64,000 bases of DNA from Amphirosellinia nigrospora (lineage: Eukaryota; Ascomycota; Sordariomycetes; Xylariales; Xylariaceae): positions 10,116,193 to 10,180,192 of the forward strand of contig SCHM01000001.1 in NCBI GenBank assembly GCA_004123355.1. The letters are read 5' to 3'. Positions 37,201 to 50,180 of this stretch are shown one piece after another; position 1 is the first letter of the stretch; each line of letters opens with the position of its first letter. The notes below the pieces were generated by a model. The model was not told the DNA's origin. It ran no database searches and saw nothing but the letters and a program-made list of their open reading frames with translations. A program made the position numbers and the translations under genes.

Positions 37201-38613
37201 TGGGGTGACAGGCCGGCTTGTAGAGTTGCCATGGTTTGATGAGACGCATCTCCGGACATTACCTCGCCTTGACATACCTCCATCATGGTTGTAGATGGCT
37301 CGGTACCTCGCTAATACTGTAACAAGCATATGAAGTTGAGTGGTACAAAATCCATAAGGCAAGCAAGCCATTGCGCCAGTAAGAACTGAGATCGGTTAAG
37401 TTTTGTAGAGCAATGTTTAACAATACATACAAACCGACTCAAGTAAGGGGTGTTGTGTATGAGGTTAGTATGAATCACACTACCGGGCCATCTGCTACAG
37501 TAGCCATCTTGGGTCTAGGGCAGATAGGTAGCACAGTGACGTACTGTGTTTCACCCGTCCCGACAATAGGGATTCTTTTGCAATGGGTTAGGCCCTACAC
37601 TGTGCTTACTTACGCTACCGAGGTGGGTAGGTATCGTCATCATTGTACTAAGGTAGGGCATCCCGACTGGTCCCCGCTTTCGAGCCCTACAACGACTAAC
37701 CACTTCTTACTACGTACTATCGTGCTCGTGCAGTTTGAGGTCATACCTACCTACTGTACACCTTGGCCTGCAACCTCGGCGCCTCCTAACATACTACACG
37801 CACAGCCTCAGTCGCGATCGTCTCTTTAGCAGTTTCTCCGGCCCCTTGCAGAGCGCAGAGCGTAGCGAAGTGTGGAGAGAGAGAATGTGTGTAAGTGAGT
37901 GAGTGAGTGAGTTCTATTTTATTCAACGTTCTTTGCTGGCAAAGGGGTGGCCACCAGCCGGCCGGCGCCTATGATAAGATGATAGCACCTGGGCAGCGAT
38001 TGCGCCCGTCCTTGCGTTGTATTAGCATAGGTATGTGGTAGGTATGTACAACTAGATGTACAGCACTGTAGTTTAGTGTCCAGTAGTGCACGCTAAGTTG
38101 CTATGGCTTGGCAGCGCCAGGTCTAGCCTGGCCCCAGAGTACCTACCTACTGTGCCTACTGTATCTACTGTACCTTGATCGTCCGTCCGTCTTATCACTT
38201 GCAGGCACAGATAGCATCTTTGCATGTCACTGCCCGCCCTCGCCCTCGCTCTCCCCATCAAGAGACAGATACAGATATATATGGCCGCATCCTCGCAGCC
38301 TTTCCCCGTCTGGAACATTAAGTGACCCCGCGGCTGTGGTCGACATCGAATCCTTTCAGACCGCCGATACGCCGATACGCCGAGAACCCCACCACCTAAC
38401 TAATCGTCCATCTTCGTCGTCACCTTCCCGCTTTTCCGCCTTCTCGCCTTTACGCGCCCGACTTCAGCTACCTCGCAACACTGGCTCGTCTCCGGAGCTG
38501 TTGTCTGCTGGTTAGGCCACGACACCCATATCTATACTATCTATCTGTCTACTATCTATCTATCTATCGATCGATCGATCTACGTCTAATCTATATAATC
38601 CCTCGTCTTGGAT
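34219..38613. other. Long intergenic region, no gene recognised
   Basis: About 4.4 kb without a convincing gene on either strand. Open frames of 60-140 residues show no motif or codon pattern like the neighbours. A (GTGA)n run sits near 37,890-37,911. CTAT/CGAT simple repeats at about 38,530-38,580 lie in the leader of the metacaspase gene. Confidence 0.5.
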
Positions 38614-40512
38614 ATGTCATACTACAACAACTATCCCGGTGGATATGCTCCGCCGCAACAGCAGCAGCAGCAGCAGCCTCCCGGGAATTACTACAGCCGT
38701 ATGATTTTTTACCCATGAGTCGCATTTTCTGCTCTTCCCCGTACAACACGCCTAACATACTATCCTGTCAGGCCGCCCCAGGGTTACAACGGCTATCCTC
38801 AGCAGGGTCCGCCTCCCCAGCAGTACGGCTACAACCAACATCCGCAACAGCCTTACTATAGCCAGGTGAGCATTATCTTGCTTCGTTCGCCGCCACAAGG
38901 CCCCTCACTAACAACGGCGACAGGGGCCGCCACCACCCCAGCAACATGGCGGATACAACAATGCCCCAAATCAGTATGGTCGACCATGTAAGACAGAGAG
39001 CACTCTTGTGTTGCAGAAGGCCGAGATGTCACGAACTAACGAGTGCCCCCTTTAGCAATGCCGACAGCGAACTCGAACTCATACAGCCACGGTAATTACG
39101 CCGCGCCACCGCCTCCCCCAGCCGGTCCGCAACATTTCGGGCATGGCGCTCCTCAGAACTATGCCTTCCGGTACAGCAACTGCAGTGGCCGGAGAAAAGC
39201 GCTTCTCGTCGGTATAAACTACTTTGGTCAGCGTGGACAGCTGCGGGGTTGTATCAATGACGTGCGAAACATGTCGAGCTACCTCGCCGAGCACTTTGGC
39301 TACAAGCGTGAAGATATGGTTATTTTGACTGATGACCAACAAAACCCCATGAGCCAGCCGACGAAGCAGAATCTCCTCCGGGCCATGCATTGGCTAGTCA
39401 AAGATGCGAGGCCCAACGACTCGCTCTTTTTTCACTATTCAGGTGCGTCTAGGTTGGTTCTCAGTCGCAATATCTGTCACTAATGTGTTCCTAGGCCACG
39501 GTGGACAGACGAAAGACCTGGATGGCGACGAAGAGGATGGCTATGATGAAGTCATTTATCCCGTAGATTTCCGCCAAGTTGGCCATATTACCGATGATGA
39601 GATGCATAGAATTATGGTCCGCCCACTGCAGGCTGGCGTACGGCTAACAGCTATTTTCGACTCGTGTCACTCTGGCACTGCCTTGGACCTACCTTATATA
39701 TACTCAACTCGGTATTCTCAAGGAGCCTAATCTAGCCAAGGAAGCTGGTCAAGGTCTCCTTGGTGTTATATCTTCTTATAGTCAGGGTGATCTTGGTGGT
39801 GTGGCCAACAACATCATGGGCTTCTTTAAGAAGGCATCCGGTGGCGAAGATGCTCATAACCGAGCCATGGCCACTAAAACATCAGCTGCCGACGTTATCA
39901 TGCTGTCCGGCAGTAAAGATGACCAAACATCGTTCGTATACCCCTTTTCCCCGCTTTCCCATCCCTTGTCATCGTTAGATACCATCCCTTTATTTTCCCA
40001 ACCTCCAATATATAGTGTACCCACCTGGGGTTTGCCTTATGAGCAGGCAAGGGAAGAACATATGTTTATCTCGGGGTACGAGAACATGTAAATAGAAAAT
40101 TTTACGCCTTAGATACAAGGTCGCAGCTTCAAAAGCCGCGATTTTGTATCTAGGGCGATGGGTTGCGTTCGCCCCACGGGTTGACGCGCGGCACACTATC
40201 CCTTCATTTTGCACTAAGCTGCTACTCTGGGCCTGAGATGAAGCTAACGAACAAATTGCAGGGCGGATGCCCACGCATCGCATCTCAGGCCACGGGCGCC
40301 ATGTCGTGGGCTTTCATTACTGCCTTAAAGAAAAGACCTCAGCAGAGCTACGTGCAACTATTGAACAGCATCCGTGATGAGCTGGCTACCCGGTATACGC
40401 AGAAGCCCCAACTCTCTTGTACCCACCTTAAGTAAGGACCCGATCCCCCATAGCGCTCGAGACAATATGTTGACCTGTGCGACCAGACACCAATCTACTG
40501 TTCGTCATGTAA
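38614..40512 (+). CDS. MCA1: Metacaspase (type I, casA/MCA1)
   Basis: A caspase-fold cysteine peptidase of family C14, cleaving after Arg/Lys and linked to stress and ageing. The ATG at 38614 starts a Gln/Pro/Tyr-rich prodomain ([16 protein letters not shown], poly-Q, then [17 protein letters not shown]) spread over small exons. The catalytic region has [20 protein letters not shown], the His in SGHGGQ (39,497-39,499, just after an intron) and the Cys in DSCHSG (39,665-39,667), so the dyad is intact. [20 protein letters not shown] and [10 protein letters not shown] follow. Intron 39,932-40,261 is 330 bases, far longer than the others, and holds a hairpin. Frame breaks occur near 38,700, 39,709 (STR instead of [10 protein letters not shown]) and 40,279. 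The last exon probably reads TNLLFVM, ending at the TAA 40510-40512, as in relatives. Confidence 0.93.
39932..40261 (+). other. Long intron of the metacaspase gene
   Basis: GTTCGT..TTGCAG; removing it joins DDQTS to ADAH, as expected. The 330 bases include a 20-bp imperfect inverted repeat at 40,105-40,157, suggesting an insertion within an originally short intron. Confidence 0.7.
40105..40157. repeat. Inverted repeat in the metacaspase intron
   Basis: CGCCTTAGATACAAGGTCGC (40,105-40,124) faces its near-perfect complement at 40,138-40,157, with a 13-nt loop. The three non-Watson-Crick positions are all G-T when read as RNA. Confidence 0.75.
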
Positions 40513-42444
40513 CATAACCCATCACTTCAAGTTGGGATTGTTTCTTATTTCACCGGTGGTCTGCGTTGATTTCGCTTGGGTTTCAAGCAGGGAGTTGAGT
40601 TGGGTTTCGCGCACTTTCCAGGGGTTGGGGCGGTCCATTCACACTGCTGTAGCAGTATCAAAAAATTAGGAGATTTTCACGTAGACGTGGCTTAATATCC
40701 CTAACGAGCCAAGATTGATGAGATACGATGAATGGATGGATGATGGTGGATGTCTAGGCCCCCTCGGATGCCTCGAGGCGGCGGCGGCGGCGGCAAGTTG
40801 TCTTGATATATGAAGAACCTAGTATCTTAGCAGGCTTTCATGCGCTGGAACGACCGATACCTTGGTAGTGACAGCGAATAGATGATAACTGTCCGCAGTT
40901 CATAAAGTAGGGAGAGATGGGGTATCCTCTGGCTTGAGTATTAGAGTGAAAATTTGAAAACATGTTTGTTTCCATATGAGAAGGGCTGTTAAAGGGAAGA
41001 GTGGAATACATTTTGTAATACCCCATTCTTCGCTGTTGCCTTATAGCCAGCCCCCTGGAGTGGAAAGGAATAGGATTGATTGTCAGGGTCTTACCTAGTC
41101 GTAGTGACCCCATGGGTAGATCTAGTATGCCTTTGTGTGTATATAGATAGCTGGAACCCCCTTAAATTAGGAGGCTTGGGAATTAATTGATCACTCTATT
41201 AAGCTCTAACTACATCCTTGGTTGCAAGTAGGTCGAGAACCATCTGATAGGTAACTCCCTCAGCAACAGGGTGGACGGAGTACCTATCAGATTCTGTTAG
41301 GCTAGGGTGTATGTATGGTTGACTGGTGGTGTGGCGGCAAATTTACTTTGATTTGTGTGTATTGGGCCTAGTTTAGTTAGTTTACCATTGATTAATCTAG
41401 ACAGTTTTCAACATACTGTAAATTCACAAGATGGCTAACCTATATATATATACCTGCTTGTGGGGTATGAATAATCTAGTTAGGTTGATGGATTTCTGGT
41501 AATAGATAGCATATATATATATAAATGTAGCACACATTATTAATGTCTAAGTATATTTGTAGTTGGCTGTTTGTTTTTCGATGATGATGCATCACATTGT
41601 TTTGCTCTTGGTAGTATTCGTGGAAAGCAAATGGGTAGAATTGGTGCTCCAGATGCGTGCATGACGGCCATAGATTAGGTATATGAGAGCTGTTGCTTTG
41701 CCCACCCTGAAGCCGTACCAAACCCTCTACTTTCTATGTATGATAGGGTATCCGTTCGGTGAAGGAGGGTTGGGGTTCCGGGATACGTGAGAGATAGGAA
41801 AGTTAGAGTTTATATTCATTCCTTAGGTATTGTGGTAAAAGGAAAGAGACGTCATACGTATAAATAAATAAGAAAATAAAGAGAAAACCATGCACTTAGA
41901 TCTCTTAGAGCGAGTACGGAAACGGAGACAGAAAAGTCTTCATTAATCAGCGATCCCACGTCCCTAGGAGATTCTTAGTTCGCAGAAAAGCTTACGATGG
42001 CTACAGTCTAGGCTATTTTATGTAGTTGGGGTGTGTGTATAGTTGGTTTTTAAAACTAAGCATATCCTACAGTTTCAAGAGCTGAACTATCAATATCAAG
42101 AACATACCTAAACTAGTCGGGGAGGCTACGACCCCGACTTGTTCGGGCAACAAACGATGATTTTGGACTGGTAATAATTTGTAACACTTTGAGCGGGCAA
42201 CACACAATATAGGCTAAATAGTTGGGTAAGCGACGACAATCAACAGTATTTCCATTTCAAGTATCAAGTCTGTACGCAGAAACAACGCTCTCACGACCCA
42301 AATCATATCCGGTCCCTGGTCCTCTACTAGAGGACAGTGTATGCAATGCGAATTTCCCAACAAGACCCCGCCCCTTTCCCGCTCTTCTCTACACGACGAA
42401 TTCCTTTAACTCATCCGAGAACGCCGTTGTATCCTTACATTCAT
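40513..42444. other. Intergenic, convergent metacaspase / coiled-coil gene
   Basis: Both flanking genes end into this region. A (CGG)n run lies at about 40,777-40,795 and AT dinucleotide runs near 41,445 and 41,510. No gene is supported. Confidence 0.5.
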
Positions 42445-45400
42445 TCATGCTGACATGCAATACCTCAAGGCCAAATAAAATGCCGAATCTTGCTTATTAA
42501 CAAAGAAGCTGCTTCTGCCCCGCTCTTGCTTTTCCCACACCGCGACGAGTCGCTGCCGTGTCTTCTCATGCTCGCACCATTTTCGCGCGTCAATCCGCAT
42601 GCGAGCCACAGCCCGAATGACAGTGACAAAGACCTTGAGCTTGTTTGAGGGTTTGCGATCCTTTTGTCTCTCTAATAGGAGCTCGGCTGACGACTTTAGG
42701 CCGAGGTCTTGAAGGATGCCATTGAGCCTCCGTAGTTGTGCTTTATTGCTGTAATAACTGTTAGCACGGCCACTTTCAGGAGGAGAGAACAGAGTAAATA
42801 AACGTACCAGGCGTTTGCAATCTCTAGTTGTAGCTGGAGGAACGTCTTGGCGGAGGCACCGTCAATCCGTAATTTCGACTCGCGCTCCCATCGTGCTTGC
42901 ATCCACTCCATCTGGAGCACCATGCCGCGGATCTCCTTCTCGTGTCGTCGCTGGGCTGAATCAGCGGCACGGATGACTGCCTCGTGATCTTTCTGGTCTA
43001 CGACGTCCATGACGACATCGCCGTATCGAAAGGTTGCCATGGCCGCCTGCTTGATTGGGCCGGGCGCAACCAAACCCGGCTGCTCTGCATTCTTAGCTTG
43101 AATCCAAGCTAGGGCTTCTTGTACCGCTTTCTCTAGTCGGTCATTGCGGAACTGTAATTTTTCCGCTGATGCTTGGTATTCGGCGCGTTCCCTCCGCGCT
43201 CGGTCAAGTTTTGGACGAAGTTCTTGCTTGGCCGCATCTACCTGAGTGCGTAAGTCTTCGCATAAAAGCTCGGCCTTCTTTGACTCCTTTTGTGCTCGTA
43301 GAAGTTGTCGCTTCAGATCCTCCGTTTCCTGGTTGGCTTGCGTAACCTCCTTGGATTCTTGATGTGAGGCTCCCTCAATTTTTCGCTTGAGTTCTTCACA
43401 GTTTTGCTTAGCATCATAGAGACTTTGTTTGGTTTCTTCGAGCTGTTGTCTCAATAGCTCAGCGAGTGTATCGGCATCATCACACTCTTGCTCCGCGTCG
43501 CGAAGATTTTGCTTGGCTTCTTCGAGCTGTTGTTTCAACATCTCAGCAGCTTTATTGGCCTTCTCGCGCTCTTGCTTGGCATCGTGGAGACTCTGCTTGG
43601 CTTGTTCCAATTGTTGCCTCGCCGTCTCAGCAACTTTGTCAGCACCTTCGAGCTGGCCTAGGCGATCGGCTCGCTGTACTTGTTCGCGTAATTGGCGTCT
43701 GAGATCCTGGCATAGTTCGTCGGCTTGTCTTAGCTGCTGACTCGCGTCTTCCGATTCCTCGTCAAGTGTTGCTTGCAGAACTTCCACTTCATCTTCTAAA
43801 GCTTCAATCTTCTCCAACTGTGCTTGGCGATCGACTTCACTGTGACGTAGTTCGTTTCGGAGGTCTGATAACTCCTTGGTTAGACTGCCTAACGTGGATT
43901 GCTTGGTTTCGAGTTCGCGGCGAAGCTCCCCCAACTCTTTTTCATATTCGTCTGCCTCGTGACTTTTCGCACGTAGATCGGCCTCGAAACCATTCATCTC
44001 CTTCAGCTTTCTTCGTAGCTCATCTACCTCCTCGTCACCTTCTTTGACTTTCCGGTCTCTCAAACGCAAATCGGCTTCTAAGCGGGTTATTTCGTTCTGT
44101 AGTTCTACCAGTTCGTCGTCGTCCTGTGATTGTCGCTCTTTTCGAAGACGGCTAATCTCAGCCTCCTTCCCATCCAACCTTCTCTGCAGCTCCCCATCTC
44201 CTCCTCACTCTGGTTGAGCTTTCGATCCCTCGCACGCAAGTCAGCTTCTAGGTGGGCCATCTCGTCGTGCAGTTTGGCTAGTTTGTTGTCGTGCTGTAAT
44301 TGTTGCTGTCGTTGGAGACGGTCGATCTGAGCCTCTCTTTCCTCTAAACTTCTCCGTAGCTCGTCTATCTCCTCTTCGCCTTCGTTGACCTCTTGATCCC
44401 TTACGCGTAAGTTGGCTTCCAAGTTGGTTATTTTGCCATGTAGTTCGACTAATTTGTTGCCATCCTGTGATTGTTGCTGTAACTGTTGTTGAAGACGGCC
44501 AATCTCAGCCTCCCTCTCCTCCAAGCAACGACGTGAGAAATCTTCTACTTCCTGTAGCTTTCTTTGCAGCTCCAGGCAACGACGCGACGAATCTTCGATA
44601 TCCTCTAACTTTCTTTGCAGGTCGTCTATCTCCTCTTCGTCTTCGTTATCTTTTGTTCCTTTGCCCGCAAGTTGGTTTCCAGGTGGGTTATCCTGTTGCG
44701 TAGTTCATTTGATTCAATGCCGTCCTGTGACTGTTGCTCTAACTGCCGTTGAAGCCGCCCAATCTCCGCTTCTCTTTCTTTGAGGTGACGACGCGAGGAA
44801 TCTTCTAGTTCTTCTAGCTTCCTTTGCAGCGTACCAATCTCCTCTTCGCCTTCGTTGACCTCTCGATCCCTGACGCGTAAGTTGGCTTCCAAGTCGGTTA
44901 TCCTGTTGCGTAGTTCATCTGATTCACTGCCGTCCTGTGACTGTTGCTGTAACTGTCGTTGAAGACGATCAATTTCAGTTTCTCTTTCTTTGAGGCGACG
45001 ACGCGAGGAATCTTCTGTCTCCTTTAGACTTCTCCGCAGCTCCTCTTTCTCTTCTTCGCCCTCATCGACCTCTCGATCCCTTGCGCGTAAGTCGGCTTCC
45101 AAGTCGTCTATTTTGTTCCGTAGTTGGTCGGATTTACCGCTGTCCTCTGACTGTTTCTCTAACTGTCGTTGAAGATCCTGGACCTCAGCTTCCTTTTCGT
45201 CCAGGCGACGACATAAAGCAGCATTTTCTGCCTTCTGGCTTGGATCTGGGTACTTCTTCTTAGCCTTCTCTTGAGCGTCAAGGATCTGCTGCTGATATGT
45301 TTCTATATTCTTTTCGGCGAATATTAATTGTTTTTTGTACTTCGATAGCTCTCTCTGCATCGTTACTTTGTCGACTTTTAGTTCAGTGTTCTCCTTTAGC

Positions 45401-46025
45401 GCGGCTTCGCTGAAGCCTGGACCGGTCTTTCCTAAGGCCTCCTCGAGGAAGTGGATCTTGAGCTTTAGGCCGAAGTTCTCCTTCTCGATCTTATCGATGA
45501 CATGCTCTTGCTCACGCAGCGATAGGTGCTTTCCGTCCTGGAAGGGACCCTGGTCGCCGCCGCGTCGCGTAGGTTGAACCAGAGGGGTAGAGTCGGCGCT
45601 GCTTGCCTCGACCTCGGGTAATGGCGTGGCGGCCACGTATGACATATTGCGGGAGGGGCCGAAAAGCGAAGACTCGACCGGCACGTTAGTCATGTCCATA
45701 TCCTCGTCAATCTTGCCAGCGCGGGCGTGGCCAGGCCGTTTGTGTTCTCCTTGCCCCGCCTTCTGGCGCTGTTCCGTGTGGCAGACTTGAGCATGGGGGT
45801 GAACTCGGAGCCCCCGATGCCTGCGGGAAGATTGCGCCTGTCGCCCAAGGGTGCGCGGTTGGCCCGCGGGGTTCTGAGGCTGGGGCCGCGTCCATTGCGC
45901 AATTGTTGGAGTAGGTTGTTGTCTTTGGATGGTGATTGAAACGAAGGTTCTTGGGTCATGTCGAAGTCGGGTGGTGGGCGGCCGAGGTAGGTGGCATCGC
46001 CCAGGTTGCTCCTCGGCGTGTCCAT
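42445..46025 (-). CDS. Cnn_1N coiled-coil MTOC/septal protein (ApsB/Mto1-like) with expanded tandem repeats
   Basis: Proteins with the centrosomin N-terminal motif recruit gamma-tubulin complexes to spindle pole bodies and septal MTOCs. The ATG at 46025 gives MDTPRSNLGDATYLGRP. The Cnn_1N motif is LREQEHVIDKIEKENFGLKL followed by KIHFLEEALGKTGPG. After it come about six heptad-rich repeats of 58-71 residues, each with a form of EREAEIDRLQRQL, ELRNRITDLEANLR and RDREVNEGEEEIDELRRS (roughly 45,200-43,950). Then follow about three 31-residue repeats around QQLEEAKQNLRDAEQE. The C-terminus (MEWMQARWERESKLR, then the exon after an intron at about 42,750-42,808 reading NKAQLRRLNGILQDLGLKSS) ends LRYCMSA at the TGA 42445. 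Frame breaks lie near 45,713 (one missing A/T), 44,650 and 44,180. Total length is about 1,150 residues, consistent with ApsB. Confidence 0.83.
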
Positions 46026-47002
46026 CTCGGATGTGTGGTTTGGTGTGCGGTGCCGATGCGGCGCAAGCAGTGGTTTGGGATATTGTTGATGTTAATGTTT
46101 ATGCTGATGTTAGACAATGCCAGCGTGCGAATGTATATAGGTGGTGAGTGATGGTGTCGAGGCAACGTGATCGCTTTTGTGGATTAAGTAGTGCTAGAAT
46201 GTGTGGTGGCAGGCGTGAGTGTTGTATGAGGATGGTAGAAGTGAGTTGTGAGACGCGTTGGGCAAGCATTTGTTTACTTACTTACGTAGGTAACATGGGG
46301 TACGGGAAGCTTGGACCCTGAAGGTTTACACTAAGGTTTGCTGGCAATAGGTGGGCAGGTGGGGGCGGCCGATAGCTGTGTAAATAGATCAACATCTAAC
46401 ACTGTATCATACATTATCATCTCGATTTACATAGTATACCGCCAGTTTCATGTTGCAAAACTCATGATGCTTACAGTGCCTACATGTACCTTTGGATTGG
46501 CCGACCGTAATTCAAGCATATGCGCGTCTCTTAGTGATTCTATAGAGTAAAAGGTTGTCATTGCAGAGCACTCAACTGGATTATAGAAAGTGGTCACCAG
46601 ATGTTTATTGCGATAAATGGCTTGGGCTAGTCTTGACGCACCTATCAGATACAAGCTAAATTGGTATTACATCTAAGGTGTTGTTCCACAATTAGTACCT
46701 ACAGTATATGTTATATATGTTATATGTTAGCCTACAAGTAACTTGGAATACTTCCTACTATATATCAATACCTCCCTCTACTTATTTACGCAGCAGAGCA
46801 ATCCTTCGAGAACAGTCATCCAATTCCACACACCCAACCGTCGTCGGATCAGCCGCCGATCAGCCGCCATTCTATCTCGGCCCGTTCTCGCCCTTACCCT
46901 CCACCACCCACAACCCACCAACCACCGCCCACCAACACCACTACTACCACCGCCACTACCACTACCACTAAACCACCATCACCACCGCTCATCGTCATCG
47001 CC
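46026..47002. other. Divergent intergenic region between the coiled-coil and F-box genes
   Basis: It holds both promoters. The 100 bases before 47,003 are CCACCA-rich simple repeats, a common fungal 5' leader feature. No gene is supported. Confidence 0.5.
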
Positions 47003-49241
47003 ATGCCTTCGTTCGGATCTCTGCCTGACGAATTGATCCAACAAATCCTCCAATACCTCGAGCCCGAGCACGTCCTTGCTACCGTTGTACTCGTCTCCCG
47101 CCGGCTCAATCGTATCGCGGAAGAACCGCTGTGGAAGTATTATTGTCGGACTTGCTTTCGGTATTGGCAGGCCGAACATGGCTTCCACGACAAGCTGCGC
47201 GGCCCACTGCATGACGTCGACTGGAAGGCCCTGTACTTGCTGCGTCTGAGGCGCAATGGCCGCATCGCACACCTCATCGACGGCATCGTCGCCTCGCGCG
47301 TGTCGCGCCTCAAGAAACGGAGCGCATCTGCCAGTACGGTTACGATGCCAAGGACTACCTCTTGACGCAATGCCGCGTTGATGAGTCCGTCGAGGATGTC
47401 CTAGCTCGAAGGTGTGCTAAGTCCTCTTGTCCTCTTGTCCTCTTGTCCTCTTGTCCGCTTGTCCGCGTGCCCTACCCACGCCCGCCCAAGCCCATCGATT
47501 GTCGTGGTTTGTGTACGTACTCACACTGACGCCCGTCCTAGATACTACTCTTGCACCGTCCTCGACAGCATACATCGAAGCCTCGCTATCGAAGAATGGG
47601 CTAAATACCAGCGATTCACCCAACGCATTGGTGCCACCCCTCCAACGTCGAGAGACTGAACGGTGGGATGAGACTAGAGCGCGCACTGGGTGCATTCGAT
47701 ATGTTCATGCTCCATGATAACGAAGGCGACCTGGACGAGGTGTGTCTTATCTGCTTTCCGCAGCAACATGAAGACAACTGGCTAACCAACTCTCTCCTTG
47801 CCGGTAGATTTGCAGACTTCTCGACGACATCGCCTCTCGCTTTCGTGCCGCCAACCCGATCTAGACCGGGCCACGACCCGGGGCAAGGCCGTTGCCCTCG
47901 CTCGGTGGCTACACGCCAATAACATGACCGGCCTGAATGATCCTACGGAAGAGACGTACCGTTATCTGCGCAACTGTCTCATAGGAAGAGCCCTTCGCGA
48001 TGACCAGCACCCGTCGCTTCCCATCATCTCAGCCGCTATCTATTCAGCTCTAGCTTCGCGTTCTGGTTTCGAGGCATACCCATGCGCGTTACCTAACCAG
48101 GTTCACGCCATTGTTCTAGCCCCGCTCGGTGTGTCGTTGGACGGTGCAGTTCTTGCCCCTGAACAAGCCGAACACCAACAGGTTATGTTTCTCGATCCAT
48201 ATGGATCAGATGAGGAAGTGCCTGTCGACCATATCCAAAACTTGCTTTTTAGACTGGGTATCTTTACTGGTCATGATGATATGCTTAGGCCCACATCCAC
48301 CGACCTGATCGTCATGAGGATGCTCAGAATATTAGGGCCTCCTTTACCAGCTTTCGGACCATCGATCGACCGTTATCCCAGCTCATTCCCATGATCGAGC
48401 TGAACAGGGGCGACTGGGCGCGCAACCTGCAGCCAGCACTCTACAGCATGATTTGGGCGAGCATCATGATGGTGCCCATCCTTCCCGACAATGACGAGGT
48501 GCGCTGGATTGGCAACAAGACGTGCGGGACCTGCTGACGTACTTTTACGAATACTTCCCGAGGACTCCTGGTTGATAGAGAAGTACGTCTGCCCGATGTA
48601 CGACACGTTTGCCGCCCCCACGCGTCGGCAGACCAACTGGGAACTGCCGTCGAAACGTGTACGCGACCAGATCAGGGACATACGCCACGTCGATGCATCG
48701 GCCCGTGTGCCAAGGCGACGCAGCGACCTTGCCGACGCCATCCACGTCAAATTTCGTGTCGGCCAGATTTTCAAACATAAGCGCTACGACTACCACGGCA
48801 TCATTCTCGGATGGACGACTGAGGGTGCGGGCGGCATTACGAATTGGGACCAGAGCTCGCCGTCGCGCGATTCATGGCGTGGGCACAGCGAGCCTTACTA
48901 TCGGTGCATGTGAGTTCCTCACACATTTCTCTCTTCATGTTTCGTTTCGTTTATTTCATTTATTTTTCGTCTTTGTCTGTCACGCCCATGTCATCTACCA
49001 CCCGCCGGACGGACTAGGGATTATGAAGCTAACTGTTTATCGCACAGGGTCGGCACAGATGGCTCTGATCACCACATCATCGCAGAAGGTAGCATCGAGG
49101 CCGTCGAACTGCGCGGCGGGCTCGAGGTCCTACCCCCCGAGATCAAGATCTAGTTCCCATGGCTGGCAAATTCTTCAAGCGCTGGGATGGAGAGGAGGTG
49201 TTTTTGTGAGTAACTTGAGAGAATTATTCCCAGAAGATTGA
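47003..49241 (+). CDS. F-box protein with transglutaminase-like and YccV/hemimethylated-DNA-binding domains (FBXO21-like)
   Basis: F-box proteins link substrates to SCF ubiquitin ligases. The ATG at 47003 gives FGSLPDELIQQILQYLEPEH, a clear F-box. The middle has the SirB1/transglutaminase-like region (IGRALRDDQHPSLPIISAAI, AYPCALPNQVHAIVLAPLG). The C-terminus is a YccV-like domain (FRVGQIFKHKRYDYHGIILG, then ITNWDQSS and YYRCMVGTDGSDHHIIAEG). It ends VSNLRELFPED with TGA at 49241. Introns: 47,412-47,541 (contains an 8-bp minisatellite) and about 48,910-49,047; removing the latter joins CM to VGTDG. Another lies near 47,741. Frame breaks are near 47,322, 47,655, 48,335, 48,495, 49,150 and at the T-run 49,201-49,205. 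Domain order matches FBXO21-type proteins. Confidence 0.88.
47421..47462 (+). repeat. 8-bp minisatellite (GTCCTCTT)n in an intron of the F-box gene
   Basis: Four GTCCTCTT copies are followed by variant GTCCGCTT and GTCCGCGT copies, all inside intron 47,412-47,541. Confidence 0.85.
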
Positions 49242-50180
49242 AAGCGGCGGTTTCCGTTTTGTTGTTTTAGTTGGTGTGAAGAAGCGATGATCATTTTTCT
49301 GCCTTCTTCGAGTACAAAGATAAAGGCGATGGGAAAGAGGATGGGCTGGATGGGTGCGTATATAGATAATCATTATCTTGGTTCATATCACATTGTAATG
49401 GGGGCTTTTGCCACAATCAAAAATCAAGATAAAAAAATAAAAAATCATGCATTATGATAACCGAGAAGATGGCGCTTACGTTGGCCAGAGTTGGTTCTTT
49501 CTTGCTCCTGGTATCGTTAGCTAGTATGTGGTATGTATCTATCTATCTAGGTAGGTAGATATGAAGGCTTTGCTGTAGATGGTACTATCAAGATACATAA
49601 ATGGTATATATATTTGGGAATATCAAACAAACCGACTATATTATCTCCATGAAGTGGCTGCGTAATTGCGCGCTTATGCTGTGGTATGTTTGTCGTGAGT
49701 GACGGGCTATTGACCTAGATTAGCTTACAGGTTAGTTATTCCTACCTTTCGGAGATGGGCGATGTTATTTTCTTTCCTTCCTTCTCTCTATATACAGGTG
49801 CCTGGGATAGTAACTTAACCTGTCTCTCCCCCTCTCTTGTTTAAAGTGGCTCGGCCGAGGACTTATATCCGTCTACGTGCTTACCTGCCGTAGCAGGGTT
49901 ATCCTTAATCTATCTGGTTGGCCATCTATTACGCGCATTAGGCGACTTATAACTAGCTATACGGTGGGATATCACGTGGCATACCATAACATGTTTACCG
50001 ACAAACTAGCTAATATAAACTTTCAGAGTTTTGCTTTGTTGACGAGCAGATAGATAGTTGAAAAGTTGGTATCAATTGGGGTATGGTATATATACAATCA
50101 AGTGGTCTTCTCTCTACGTTCCCTCGAGAAATTTAGGGTCTCCCTACATTTATTTCCAAATTGGTCGAATTCTCATTTCC
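49242..50180. other. Intergenic, convergent F-box / UTP22
   Basis: Both genes end here. TCTATCTA-type short repeats occur near 49,535. The 147-residue plus-strand open frame at 50,058-50,501 overlaps the UTP22 C-terminus and is a shadow. Confidence 0.5.

Noticed and set aside
43429-44047. Plus-strand open frames rich in Ser and Cys inside the coiled-coil gene
   Set aside because: They are antisense shadows of the heptad-rich minus-strand coding sequence.
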